64,000 nucleotides of DNA from an uncultured Eubacteriales bacterium (GCA_900544555.1 UQWD01000007.1:45260-109259); one strand, 5' to 3'. Shown: positions 38,599-49,530, counted from the first letter of the stretch. The notes: generated by a model from the letters alone, not told the origin. Translations and numbers: made by a program.

Positions 38599-38627
38599 GG
38601 GGACGCCCTGAAAACCAGGACGTCCCC
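38599..38627 (-). terminator. hairpin after the acyl carrier gene
   Basis: Stem GGGGACG-c-CCTG / CAGG-a-CGTCCCC with a five-base loop and one mismatch, 25 bases past the stop at 38652. No T-run follows on the minus strand. Confidence 0.5.
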
Positions 38628-38651
38628 GTATCTCTTCAATTATGTTCCTAG

Positions 38652-38882
38652 TTACGCGGCCTGGGTCTGCAGATCCACAATGGACGCGATATGGCCTATG
38701 CTTTCAACAATATTCGCATCGTCTACCAGCACGTCGAACTCTTCCTCCACCGCGAGTATAACCTCTGTCATATCGAGCGAATCCATGCTAAGCTCCCGCG
38801 CGGTGGATTCCTTTTTAATACTCTCGACAGGAATGCCCGTCAATTCGCGGATAATCTCACAAATACGAACGAATGATTGCAT
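38652..38882 (-). CDS. acyl carrier protein
   Basis: 76 residues from ATG 38882 (GGAGG 8 bases before). The four-helix ACP has the DSLDMTEVILAVEEEF segment, with Ser35 of DSL as the phosphopantetheine site, and acidic helix II. It carries acyl groups on its 4'-phosphopantetheine arm. It is not next to fatty acid genes and has a weak match to AcpP in helix III, so it may serve a separate acyl transfer. Confidence 0.85.
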   Translation of the reverse strand: MQSFVRICEIIRELTGIPVESIKKESTARELSMDSLDMTEVILAVEEEFDVLVDDANIVESIGHIASIVDLQTQAA

Positions 38883-39152
38883 TTTAAATTCCTCCAAAAT
38901 AATACAGGTTAATTAAAAATAATGCCGAAGCGCATGAAAAAATACCATGAAAAATATTTTAGCCCTATATCATAAGCTTGTCAATAAATTTATGAACAAA
39001 CTGTTAATAGCATCAGGGGGTGGAATCTGTTACAATAGTGAAAAAGTCATAAGCCCGGCCTGTGAAAGCATTTATGGCGCAGCCTGGGCCAAGCCCTTCC
39101 GTTCAAGTTTATGAAATATGAATACCGGCACGCGCCGGCAGCGAGGTTTATT

Positions 39153-40118
39153 ATGGCAAAACAAAGAGGAAACAAGGCAGACAGGAGAAGGCGCAAATGG
39201 TTTACCGCCCTATCCGTTTTTCTGGTGCTGGTTCTGCTCCACTTTTGCATCGGCGGCGAAAGGCTGCAGCCGATATTGGACGCAATCGCGCCTGCGGCCG
39301 GCACGCCCGGCCTTCCATCGGAAACGGGCGCGCTTGAGGTCGTGGCGCTAGACGTCGGACAGGGAGACAGCATATTCCTGCAATCAACGTCGGGCAAAAC
39401 CATGCTTATAGACGCGGGAGAAAGCAAAGCCTTTGACGCGATTGACGATTTTCTGCAGTTAAGAGGCGTATCAAAGCTGGATATGGTCATAGCGACGCAC
39501 CCGCACAGCGATCACATCGGCGGAATGCGGCAAATCATAGAAAAATACGATATCAGCCGCTTTTATATGCCTGAGGTTGCGCATACCACCGTAACATATG
39601 AGAAAATGCTCGCAGCGCTTGACGACCGGGGCGTGGAGGTCCGCTTCCTTAACGCGGATGCTTACCTCCCATGGGACGATGATGTTGAAATATCGGTGCT
39701 ATCGCCGTTAAAGGGCGTTGAATACAATGATTTGAACGATTGGAGCGCCATAATCCGCGTTAAGTTCGGCGATACCGCAATACTTTTTACGGGGGATGCG
39801 GAAGCAAATGCAGAGCGGTTGGCCCTAAACGCGTACGGCGCTCAAGCGCTCGAAGCCGACGTTCTCAAGCTCGGCCATCACGGCTCCTCCACATCCACAG
39901 GCAACGCTTTTTTGGATGCGGTAAACCCGCGGTATGCCATAGCGTCCCTTGGCGCGGATAACGATTACGGCCATCCGCATCAGGAAACCCTGCAAAAGCT
40001 TAAGGATGCGGGCATTGAGTTATTCCGCACGGACAAAAACGGAAATATCCGCATTCTCCTAACCGGAAGGGATATTCTCATAGAACCCGGCTATACTGCT
40101 GGCCGGCCGGAAAAATGA
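39153..40118 (+). CDS. ComEC-like secreted metallo-hydrolase
   Basis: 321 residues from ATG 39153 (GCGAGG upstream). A basic start and one membrane helix (FTALSVFLVLVLLHFCIG) lead to an MBL-fold domain: DVGQGDSIFL, the metal motif THPHSDHIGG (HxHxDH), TGDAE and the C-terminal LGHHGSSTST. These ComEC C-domain motifs are found in stand-alone proteins thought to degrade DNA or other phosphodiesters. It faces outward. Its stop is 6 bases from that of the convergent dehydrogenase. Confidence 0.85.
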   Translation: MAKQRGNKADRRRRKWFTALSVFLVLVLLHFCIGGERLQPILDAIAPAAGTPGLPSETGALEVVALDVGQGDSIFLQSTSGKTMLIDAGESKAFDAIDDFLQLRGVSKLDMVIATHPHSDHIGGMRQIIEKYDISRFYMPEVAHTTVTYEKMLAALDDRGVEVRFLNADAYLPWDDDVEISVLSPLKGVEYNDLNDWSAIIRVKFGDTAILFTGDAEANAERLALNAYGAQALEADVLKLGHHGSSTSTGNAFLDAVNPRYAIASLGADNDYGHPHQETLQKLKDAGIELFRTDKNGNIRILLTGRDILIEPGYTAGRPEK

Positions 40119-40124
40119 CGCGGA

Positions 40125-41240
40125 TTAAAGCCGGTCAGCCTCAAACGGGAACCTGTACGGGAGCTTCAGCGCGTCGCGTACTTCGGTCAAATCCTTCTGT
40201 ACGGAAGCGTTGACCGGAACGCCTTTATCTTTTCTATCCAGCCATACGATGTATTCAAGCTCTCCGGCGGTATAGATTCTCTCATGCCCCGGCGCTTTCT
40301 TTGAGTCGCGCAGGGCGCGAAGTATATCGCCGCATGTTTTTTTAAAGCTGTCAAGCCCAAGAAAAGCCTCGGGATTGATTACGAGGAAGAAATGCCCCAG
40401 GCCGTATGGTACCTTTTGCCCGCCTTTCACACCCGTGAGCATTTTCAGGAAGCCGCCCGCCTGCAGAGCCGCGCTGAGAACTTCAACAACCGTTGCGTAA
40501 CCGTAGCCCTTATAGCCCGCAAGCTCGTCCCCGATCCCGCCCAGCGGGGTCAGCGCGGCCTCCCCGTTGGTGAGCGCGGCAAGTATCGCTTCGCTGTTTG
40601 TCATCGCGCTTCCATCACGGCCGACAACCATGCCCGCCGGGGTATCCATATTGTTTCGCGCATAGTATTCAATCTTCCCCCGCTGCGTTATGGACGTCGC
40701 GCAGTCCAGCATATACGGGAACGGTTCGTCCGTCGGAAACCCAACGGTAAGAGGGTTCGTACCCAGCATATTTTCCACGCCGAACGTCGGGGCGATTGAG
40801 GGGCGCGCATTCGTGCCGGTAATTCCGATCATGCCCGCCTGCGTAGCCATTCCAGCCCAGTAGCCCGCAATACCGTAATGCGTTGAGTTCCGAATAGCGG
40901 CCATCGCGAGCCCGTATACGCGCGCTTTTTCGATAATCATTTCCATTGCCCTATGGCTCGCCACCATGCCCATGCCGTCGTGCGCGTCCATTACAACCGT
41001 CGTGGGTGTTTCCTTAAGTATTTCCAGCTCGGTCACGGGTTTTTGGATGCCCGCGTTAATTCGGTCGATATAGATTGGCTTAAAACGGTTGACACCGTGG
41101 CTTTCTATGCCGCGCCGGTCGCTCTCCAAAAGAACGTCCGCGCATATGGCGGCATCCGCATCCGGGACGCCCACGCCCTTAAACGCGTCAACCAAAAACC
41201 GGTTCATCAAATCCCACGATACATAAGGCCTTGATTCCAT
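40125..41240 (-). CDS. Ldh2 family malate/lactate/ureidoglycolate dehydrogenase
   Basis: 371 residues, AAAGGA before ATG. The Ldh2 fold is shown by GIESHGVNRF (catalytic His), NSTHYGIAGYWAGM, GTNARPSIAPTFG and TNPLTVGFPT. The family oxidises 2-hydroxyacids with NAD(P)H, including malate, sulfolactate and ureidoglycolate. Substrate is not deducible. It follows glpK by 86 bases on the same strand and may share its transcript. Confidence 0.85.
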   Translation of the reverse strand: MESRPYVSWDLMNRFLVDAFKGVGVPDADAAICADVLLESDRRGIESHGVNRFKPIYIDRINAGIQKPVTELEILKETPTTVVMDAHDGMGMVASHRAMEMIIEKARVYGLAMAAIRNSTHYGIAGYWAGMATQAGMIGITGTNARPSIAPTFGVENMLGTNPLTVGFPTDEPFPYMLDCATSITQRGKIEYYARNNMDTPAGMVVGRDGSAMTNSEAILAALTNGEAALTPLGGIGDELAGYKGYGYATVVEVLSAALQAGGFLKMLTGVKGGQKVPYGLGHFFLVINPEAFLGLDSFKKTCGDILRALRDSKKAPGHERIYTAGELEYIVWLDRKDKGVPVNASVQKDLTEVRDALKLPYRFPFEADRL

Positions 41241-41326
41241 GATTTAAATCCTTTCAAAATCAACGTTTATTATGCTAAAACTCAGTTTCTGCGTAAAGCC
41301 GGAGAGCATTGTGCGTCGGAACCGTG

Positions 41327-42841
<1,515 letters not shown>

Positions 42842-43018
42842 TCCGGCCCTCCATATGAATTATTCTAATCGCCGCGCGTACGCAAAAGCCTGAAAAAGCG
42901 TTATGCGACAAAAGAAGGTAAGCGTAGAAGCCGCATTAAAAGCGGTCCTGCCTATGTTGTCAGTATAGCATAAATAAAGCATGCTCCATAGTCGTTCGCA
43001 TACGGCTTTACTTATAAT

Positions 43019-43047
43019 TTGACAGTCGCGCGGAGCTGATATATGCT
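43019..43047 (+). promoter_or_regulatory. promoter for marR
   Basis: TTGACA at 43019-43024, a 17-base spacer and TATGCT at 43042-43047, 25 bases before the start codon. Confidence 0.65.
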
Positions 43048-43071
43048 CAAGCCATAGGAGTGATAAGGTTT

Positions 43072-43530
43072 ATGGATATGACAAGAGAGGAAACAACAAG
43101 GCGCGCGGGTGAGGCATTCGGAACGCTGGTGCAGAACTATCATTATTGCATGCAGCGCGTGCTGAGTAAATACGGCCTGTACCCAGGACAGCCGCAGATC
43201 CTGTTCCACCTCAACAAAATGCAGCGGCCAACGCAAAACGAGCTAGCGGAGAGCCTGCGTATCACGAAGGCTTCCGCCGGAGTATCTCTCAGAAGGCTCG
43301 AAAAAGCGGGGTTTGTGAAGCGGGTGAGGGACAGAAAGGATACCCGCTGCATCCGCATAGCGCTTACGAATAAGGGCGTTGAATATTCACGCTGGTGTCA
43401 AATAGACTACGATATGCTTTATGAAACCATGTTCAGCGGCTTCACCGTTGAAAAAAGGGCGGAAATCCTCGACCTGATGCAGGACGTTAACGATAATTTA
43501 ATGGAACTTCGCGGACGATTGGACGCATAA
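43072..43530 (+). CDS. MarR family transcriptional regulator
   Basis: 152 residues from ATG 43072; TAGGAG 11 bases upstream, and a GTG at 43060 is too close. The winged helix (PTQNELAESLRITKASAGVSLRRLEKAGFVKRVRDRKDTRCIRIAL) has the wing and recognition helix of MarR proteins. It binds palindromic operators as a dimer and often responds to phenolic ligands or oxidants. A perfect 15-bp palindrome at 43561 lies just after it. The target is unclear because only a 35-residue ORF follows. Confidence 0.88.
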   Translation: MDMTREETTRRAGEAFGTLVQNYHYCMQRVLSKYGLYPGQPQILFHLNKMQRPTQNELAESLRITKASAGVSLRRLEKAGFVKRVRDRKDTRCIRIALTNKGVEYSRWCQIDYDMLYETMFSGFTVEKRAEILDLMQDVNDNLMELRGRLDA

Positions 43531-43560
43531 GCGGGGCTAAGCGGCAAACTCTAAGTTCAG

Positions 43561-43575
43561 TACCGTTTAACGGTA
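43561..43575. promoter_or_regulatory. possible MarR operator
   Basis: Perfect palindrome TACCGTT-T-AACGGTA, 30 bases after the marR stop and 24 bases before a small ORF with a strong ribosome site. Confidence 0.45.
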
Positions 43576-43599
43576 AATGCATCTTAAAGGAGTATGCAC

Positions 43600-43707
43600 A
43601 TGTCACGTTTTATTTTTACTCGCAATATTTGCTCCGGCAGGGATTCTTTAGATATGCTTACCCCCCTCGCGCTAAGCGCGCCTTTTCAGTTATGGGCGGA
43701 GGCTTGA
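43600..43707 (+). CDS. small ORF of 35 residues
   Basis: ATG 43600 has AAAGGAG 7 bases upstream, a clear ribosome site. The encoded peptide (starts MSRFIFTRNICSGRD and ends QLWAEA) matches nothing I know. It may be a small protein under MarR control, a leader peptide or the start of an eroded gene; the next 250 bases have no continuing frame of note. Confidence 0.35.
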   Translation: MSRFIFTRNICSGRDSLDMLTPLALSAPFQLWAEA

Positions 43708-43979
43708 CGCGCCGGCCGTGGTTCCCCGACCGGACGCAGGGGTGTTTTTATTCGCCGGGGTTACAGGTTCTAAGTTTCTTACCCGCTGTTTTACGGCCGG
43801 GGCCGGACGAAAACTGCGCCCGTCGTTCGCTGTATTTGCGCCTTGCGTACAACGCGCGCCAAGAGCCGAGCGATGTACCGCCTGGACCTTGGTATTAAAA
43901 ACTTGATGCGGGTTTTTGCATACTATGATAAAATGTATGATATTAGCGAAAGACTTGTTTGTGGAGGCGGCATTTGTTT

Positions 43980-45476
43980 ATGCGTAAAAGCGGTGTGCTG
44001 ATGCATATCACCTCTCTTTCCTCTCCTTATGGCGTCGGCTCTCTGGGCAGGGAAGCGTATTCATTTGCGGATTATTTAAAACGCTGCGGCGTCAGCGTAT
44101 GGCAGGTGCTGCCTATAGGCCCGACAAGCTACGGGGATTCGCCCTATCAGAGTTTCTCCACCTTTGCCGGGAACCCGTATTTCATCGATCTGGATTTTAT
44201 TTTTGAGTCCGGCGCGCTGCCAAACGATGAATACCGCGGCCTTGACTGGGGCGGCGACCCGCTTTGCGTCGATTACGCCAAGCTTTATCAAAACCGTTAC
44301 AATGTGCTGCGGCAGGCTTACGAGCATTCGTATCCTAAACTCTCGCGCGAGGTGGAATCCTTTTCCGAGGCGAACGCGGCCTGGTTACGGGACTATGCGC
44401 TGTTTATGGCTATTAAGTCCTATTATGGCGGCGTTCCTTGGCAGCAGTGGCCGGATTTAGCCATACGCGCGCATGAACCCGAGGCCGTGCGCAGGTATAC
44501 GGCGGCGCTGGCCGAGGACATAAAATTCCATGAATTCATTCAATACCTGTTTTTCAAGCAATGGCACGCGTTAAAGGGTTATTGCAACCGCAAGGGGATT
44601 GAGATACTTGGGGATATGCCTATATATGTAGCGCTGGATTCAGCGGATACCTGGGCGGAGCCTAGCCTTTTCGATTTAAACAGCTCCGGCCTTCCCAACG
44701 CCGTCGCCGGAGTACCGCCCGACTATTTTTCCTCAACGGGCCAGCTATGGGGCAACCCGTTGTACGACTGGGATTATATTCGAGAAAGCGGCTTTGAATG
44801 GTGGGTCCGCCGCATAGGCGCTTTAGCGGGCATGTTCGATATATTGCGGATCGATCATTTTCTGGGCTTTACGCGCTATTACGCGATTCCATTCGGCGAG
44901 AAAACCGCTCAAACCGGCGCGTGGCGAAGGGGGCCGGGCATGGAGCTGTTCAGGGCGCTTCGCGCCGCGCTCGGCAACAATCCCCCCATTATCGCGGAGG
45001 ATTTAGGGCTTATGACCGACGAGGCCCGGGCGCTGCTGGAAGAAACGGGCTTCCCGGGGATGAAGGTGCTCACCTTCGCTTTCGGTTCCGGCCCTCAAAA
45101 CGCGCATCTTCCGCACACCTGCGCGCCCAACAGCGTTATCTATACAGGTACGCATGATAATGAAACCGTTACCGGCTGGTGGACAAACGCGCCCGAGAAT
45201 GAGAAGGAATTTATGCGAGATTATCTCAACCCGCGTGAATGTGAACCCGTATATCGCACGCTCATCCGGGCGGCGTATGCAAGCTGCTCAAATCTGGCGA
45301 TAGCGCAGATGCAGGATTACCTTGGGCTGGATTGTAAAGCGCGAATGAACACGCCGTCCACTCTGGGCGGAAACTGGAGCTGGCGGCTTGATCCCGCGCT
45401 CTTGACCGATGAACTGAGCGATGCGCTTTATCGGCTTAATACCCTATACGATAGAGTGCGCAAGGAGGAACCATGA
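43980..45476 (+). CDS. malQ: 4-alpha-glucanotransferase (amylomaltase)
   Basis: 498 residues from ATG 43980; TTG 43974 is possible since GGAGG at 43963 has a 6-base gap to it. GH77 signatures: SGVLMHITSLSSPYG, DMPIYVALDSADTW, the nucleophile region LRIDHFLGFTRYYAIP, acid-base IAEDLGL and HDNET. It transfers glucan segments between maltodextrins, making short and long chains for phosphorylase. It overlaps glgP by four bases (ATGA), so translation is coupled. Confidence 0.95.
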   Translation: MRKSGVLMHITSLSSPYGVGSLGREAYSFADYLKRCGVSVWQVLPIGPTSYGDSPYQSFSTFAGNPYFIDLDFIFESGALPNDEYRGLDWGGDPLCVDYAKLYQNRYNVLRQAYEHSYPKLSREVESFSEANAAWLRDYALFMAIKSYYGGVPWQQWPDLAIRAHEPEAVRRYTAALAEDIKFHEFIQYLFFKQWHALKGYCNRKGIEILGDMPIYVALDSADTWAEPSLFDLNSSGLPNAVAGVPPDYFSSTGQLWGNPLYDWDYIRESGFEWWVRRIGALAGMFDILRIDHFLGFTRYYAIPFGEKTAQTGAWRRGPGMELFRALRAALGNNPPIIAEDLGLMTDEARALLEETGFPGMKVLTFAFGSGPQNAHLPHTCAPNSVIYTGTHDNETVTGWWTNAPENEKEFMRDYLNPRECEPVYRTLIRAAYASCSNLAIAQMQDYLGLDCKARMNTPSTLGGNWSWRLDPALLTDELSDALYRLNTLYDRVRKEEP

Positions 45477-47848
45477 TTGATTGCAACGAACTGATGCGGC
45501 GTACCGAGGGTGCGCTTATGGACGGATACCAGAAAAACCTTCACGAGGCGACCACTTACCAGCTTCATGAAGCGTTGGGGGACGCGGTTATGTCGCTTAT
45601 TGCTGAGGACTGGCGAAAAAGCCGCCGCGCGCATGAGCAGGTACGCCGCGCCTATTATTTTTCGGCGGAGTACCTCATGGGCCGCATGGTGTTTAACAAC
45701 CTGTACTGCCTGGGCATATTGGATAAGGTCCGCGGTCTGCTCAGGACGCGCGGCGCGGATCTATCATTGATGGAGGATATAGAGGACGCGGCTCTGGGCA
45801 ACGGCGGGCTCGGCCGGCTTGCCGCCTGCTTTTTGGACAGCGCGGCCACGCACAACCTGCCTTTGGACGGTTATGGGCTCAGGTATAAGTTCGGCTTGTT
45901 CAAGCAGAGCTTTTCAGACGGCTTTCAGGTGGAGAAGGCCGACGACTGGCAGAGATACGGCGATCCCTGGAGCCGCCGCCGGGACGACCGGACGGTAACC
46001 GTCTCGTTCGCGGATCAAAGCGTAACCGCCGTTCCCTACGATATGCCCATAATCGGCTACCGCAACAGCCATATCGGCACGCTGCGCCTCTGGCAGAGCG
46101 AGCCGATGGAGGAATTTGACTTTACGCTCTTTAACGAGCAGGAGTACGCCCTCGCGGTACGCGAGAAAAACCTGGTTGAGGATATTACGCGCGTTCTTTA
46201 TCCCAACGACAGCACCTATGAAGGCAAGCGCCTCAGGCTGAAGCAGCAGTACTTCCTGGCAAGCGCAAGCATTCAGGATATCTGCCGCCGTTACCGCCGC
46301 GTACGCGGCGGGGATATGTCCGCGTTCGCGGTTCACTGCGCCATACAATTAAACGATACGCATCCGGTCGTTTCCATCCCTGAGCTTATCCGCATACTCA
46401 TGGAAGACGGCATGGCGTTTGAGAATGCGCTGGAGGTCGCCTTCCAGACCTTTTCGTACACAAACCATACGATTATGAGCGAAGCGCTGGAAAAATGGGA
46501 CGTTGAATTGTTCCGTAGCGTAATCCCAGGAATATTTGATATTATTTCGCGCATCAACGACAGCCTGGTAGCCGAGCTTCGCGTAAAGGGCTGTGACGAG
46601 GATAAGATCAACCGCATGCGGATTATCAGCGGCAATCAGGTGCATATGGCGCGCCTTGCAAGCTACGTATCCACATACATCAACGGCGTCGCCCGCATTC
46701 ATACCGATATCCTCAAGCGCGATGTGCTTAGAGACTGGAACGACGTATACCCTACCCGCTTCCAGAACAAAACCAACGGCATAACCCAGCGCCGCTGGCT
46801 CGGGCTTTGCAACCCGGAATTGGCCGAGTTGATTGAAGAAAAAACCGGATGCGATTTCCTGTTGAACCTCAACTGCATCAGCGAATTGAGGGAGCATTTG
46901 GATGAGGCGACCGTCCGCCGCTTTAACGAGATAAAGTTCCATAAAAAAAAGCAGCTTGCTTCTATCATAAAGGAACGGGAGGGCGTAAGCCTGTCCCCGT
47001 CGTTTGTGTTCGATATACAGGTTAAGCGCATGCATGAGTATAAGCGGCAGCTGATGAACGCGTTCTCCATATTGGATATCTATTACCGCCTTAAGGATGG
47101 TACCTTGACGGATTTCACCCCCACCGCGTTCATCTTCGGGGCAAAGGCCGCCCCCGGTTACATCCGGGCAAAGAGCATAATTAAGTTCATCAATGAAATC
47201 GCCCAAAAGATTAACCGGGACGCCGATATGCGCGATAAGATGTCCGTGGTGTTCGTGCAGAACTACAACTGCTCATACGCCGAACATATCATACCCGCCG
47301 CCGATATTTCAGAGCAGATATCGCCGGCGGGTACGGAAGCGTCCGGCACAGGCAACATGAAATTCATGCTTAACGGCGCAGTTACGCTGGGCACGTACGA
47401 CGGAGCGAATATCGAAATAGTCGAGCAGGCCGGCGAGGATAACAATTATATCTTTGGCGCGCGCGTAGAGGATATCGCCGAGATAGTCAATACCTACGAT
47501 CCCAAGGCCGTTTATGAGAGCGAACCACGGGTGCGGCGCGTAGTGGACGCGCTTGTGGACGGCTCCTTCAGCGACGGCGGCAGCGGCGTATTCCGGGAGC
47601 TTTACGATTCCCTTTTATACGGAACGCACTGGCACAGGCCGGATCACTATTATATCCTGCATGATCTGCTGCCTTATATCGACGCAAAGCTCCGGGCTAA
47701 CCGCGATTACCGGGATACCATAGCCTTTGGCCGCAAGTGCCTGCTCAATACCAGCGCCGCCGGAAAATTCTCAAGCGACCGAACGATTAAGCAATACGCC
47801 AAAGAGCTTTGGCACCTTCCTTATATCGACAAGGAATTGCTAAACTAG
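45473..47848 (+). CDS. glgP: glycogen/maltodextrin phosphorylase
   Basis: 791 residues. GT35 signatures: SAEYLMGRMVFNNLYCLG, LGNGGLGRLAACFLDS, MHEYKRQLMNAF and the PLP site EASGTGNMKFMLNG with the Lys near residue 630. It releases glucose-1-phosphate from alpha-1,4-glucans. With MalQ it degrades maltodextrin or glycogen. Stop at 47848 is followed about 200 bases later by a terminator. glgBCA genes are not in view, so the substrate may be imported maltodextrin. Confidence 0.96.
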   Translation: MIDCNELMRRTEGALMDGYQKNLHEATTYQLHEALGDAVMSLIAEDWRKSRRAHEQVRRAYYFSAEYLMGRMVFNNLYCLGILDKVRGLLRTRGADLSLMEDIEDAALGNGGLGRLAACFLDSAATHNLPLDGYGLRYKFGLFKQSFSDGFQVEKADDWQRYGDPWSRRRDDRTVTVSFADQSVTAVPYDMPIIGYRNSHIGTLRLWQSEPMEEFDFTLFNEQEYALAVREKNLVEDITRVLYPNDSTYEGKRLRLKQQYFLASASIQDICRRYRRVRGGDMSAFAVHCAIQLNDTHPVVSIPELIRILMEDGMAFENALEVAFQTFSYTNHTIMSEALEKWDVELFRSVIPGIFDIISRINDSLVAELRVKGCDEDKINRMRIISGNQVHMARLASYVSTYINGVARIHTDILKRDVLRDWNDVYPTRFQNKTNGITQRRWLGLCNPELAELIEEKTGCDFLLNLNCISELREHLDEATVRRFNEIKFHKKKQLASIIKEREGVSLSPSFVFDIQVKRMHEYKRQLMNAFSILDIYYRLKDGTLTDFTPTAFIFGAKAAPGYIRAKSIIKFINEIAQKINRDADMRDKMSVVFVQNYNCSYAEHIIPAADISEQISPAGTEASGTGNMKFMLNGAVTLGTYDGANIEIVEQAGEDNNYIFGARVEDIAEIVNTYDPKAVYESEPRVRRVVDALVDGSFSDGGSGVFRELYDSLLYGTHWHRPDHYYILHDLLPYIDAKLRANRDYRDTIAFGRKCLLNTSAAGKFSSDRTIKQYAKELWHLPYIDKELLN

Positions 47849-48342
47849 CGTTTAAGCCGGCTTTATGGATTAAGCTTGGCAGCTGCTTTTGGGAGCATAA
47901 CCTATTTACCGCGCTTATCGTGCGAGGTCTATAAGGGAAAGGTTTAGTTATTACCGTCAGTTGAAATGGTGATATGCCAAAGCCCATTAGTTCAAATCAA
48001 GAAATACGCCTATATTTGCATTGAATTGCCGAACATCCTCATGCAATTAAAGGCCGCAACTTAAGCGGCCTTTTTGCTTTCGTTATCATATTAAACCCCA
48101 ACCGGTCTTAATACTAAACGGTGTTCGTCCGCCGGCATGTCTTTTATTATATTATATGTTCTATCGCGGCACGTCTAATGTGCTTGCCGCCGCAGAGGGT
48201 AAGGCCTTTCGGTAATCAAAATGTCCCATAAATTTGTCTTCTATTCCATATTGTAATCATACCAGGCTTTGTAGCCCTTACATTGCCGCGTCTCCACAAA
48301 ATATGCTGTCGCCAATTTTAAAAGATACATATTATCAAGCCA
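47849..48342. other. gene-free stretch after glgP
   Basis: Contains the terminator at 48049-48076. On the minus strand around 48180-48300 a few segments read like protein across frames (CKGYKAWYDYN, then EDKFMGHFDYRKALP), a possible remnant that I cannot assign. Confidence 0.35.
48049..48076 (+). terminator. Rho-independent terminator
   Basis: Nine-pair stem AAAGGCCGC / GCGGCCTTT with a seven-base loop and a T-run of five (48071-48075). Probably ends the malQ-glgP transcript. Confidence 0.75.
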
Positions 48343-49113
48343 TTAATATAATATGCTTGAAAAATCACAGTGTTTTGCTACCACATAATCTATTTTAGAG
48401 AAAACATCATCCATATCGTTTCTAGGGCCTGCAAGAAAATCATCTTCAATATAAGGTATTATACCGGCGCATTTTACATGATGATATTTTTCAATAAACT
48501 CAATACCAATGCGAAGTCGCTCTTCGTCGCCGCCGTACTTATTAATAACAAAGGTCTTTGTATGTTCTTTTAAGCTTGGCGGCATTAAATCCAAGGTACC
48601 ATGCAAGGATGCAAATACGCCGCCTAAATGAATATCACCGACCAGAGTAATCGCAGGCTTTGCTATTTGAGCGATGTACTCATTTGCAATATCCTCCCCC
48701 TTATTATTAATTTCTGCAACGCTACCCGCACCTTCGATCACAACGATATCATGTTTTTTTATTAACGCCTGTGATACGCAATCCTTAATTTCCGGGATAA
48801 ATCCTGTGTAATTTTGGTATGGACCCTCATAATGAAGTTCTCCATTAATGTAAAATTGGGTCCTCTCTCTTTTTGGCTTTATAAGCACCGGATTCATAAT
48901 AACTTCTGGCTCAACTTGCGCCGCATTGGCTTGTATGTAAGTGGAGCATGCTATCTCTTTTCCGTCTTTTATCATAACTGAATTTGAAGATATATTTTGC
49001 GCTTTAAACGGCGCGACCGTGTATCCATTGCTTCTAAAACAGCGAATTAAAGCTGTTGTCACAAAGCTTTTACCGCAAGATGAACTTGTTCCTGCAACCA
49101 TAATCGATTTCAT
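48343..49113 (-). CDS. N-terminal half of cobyric acid synthase (CobQ/CbiP)
   Basis: 256 residues from ATG 49113 (GGAGGA upstream). It is the dethiobiotin-synthetase-like ATPase half of CobQ: P-loop VAGTSSSCGKS, then FKAQNISSNSVMI, EVIMNPVLIKPK and IEGAGSVAEIN with GDIHLGGVFASLHGTLDLM. Full CobQ (about 500 residues) adds a glutamine amidotransferase half that would begin near residue 250; here the protein stops at that boundary. It is either a truncated gene or a true stand-alone ATPase that uses another source of amide. More AT-rich than the flanks. No other cobalamin genes are near. Confidence 0.75.
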   Translation of the reverse strand: MKSIMVAGTSSSCGKSFVTTALIRCFRSNGYTVAPFKAQNISSNSVMIKDGKEIACSTYIQANAAQVEPEVIMNPVLIKPKRERTQFYINGELHYEGPYQNYTGFIPEIKDCVSQALIKKHDIVVIEGAGSVAEINNKGEDIANEYIAQIAKPAITLVGDIHLGGVFASLHGTLDLMPPSLKEHTKTFVINKYGGDEERLRIGIEFIEKYHHVKCAGIIPYIEDDFLAGPRNDMDDVFSKIDYVVAKHCDFSSILY

Positions 49114-49133
49114 AATCATTCCTCCGGTAATAA

Positions 49134-49530
49134 TTATGCCGCTTTGTTTATTGAAGAGTTGTTGTATAATGGCGATGTATTGCCGTCTCGTGTTAATATT
49201 TCAATATCTATTGGCAAATACTCCTGCAAGTATTTATATCTAGTAAGCGACGCGTCTAGAGTTAAATATGCTGCGCCTTGCTCCTTATATACCGTATCCA
49301 CATTCTTTTTGATACCCCATTCACTCTCAATTACTTCAGCATATCCTGAATAATCTGAAACAGCAATATGCACACAATGACTTATAAGTGTCTCAGCCGA
49401 GCTTATCAAATACTCAAGACTAACACTATTAAAGCTAGTTGCACTTTCCCGATGATCAATAATATCTGAAGATATAAGTATGATATCAAGTTTATCAATA
49501 TAGCCTAATAAAGACGGACGCGCTTCTCTC
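49134..49530 (-). pseudogene. start-less gene fragment of unknown family
   Basis: About 132 residues open from inside the sortase terminator hairpin; the only upstream start codon (GTG at 49532) lies in that stem and no internal Met is present, so the 5' part is missing. The sequence (LLGYIDKLDIILISSDIID, YKEQGAAYLTLDASLTRYKYLQEYL) looks like genuine protein but I cannot name it. It ends 20 bases before the CobQ fragment start and shares its AT-rich composition, so both may be one inserted piece. Confidence 0.5.

Noticed and set aside
43629..43898. 89-residue frame upstream of malQ
   Set aside because: Chance frame in GC-rich sequence with no start context; the 35-residue ORF in another frame has the only ribosome site.
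46349..47206. 285-codon open frame opposite glgP
   Set aside because: Antisense to a well-supported phosphorylase gene, with no ribosome site and a composition forced by the GC-rich sense codons.
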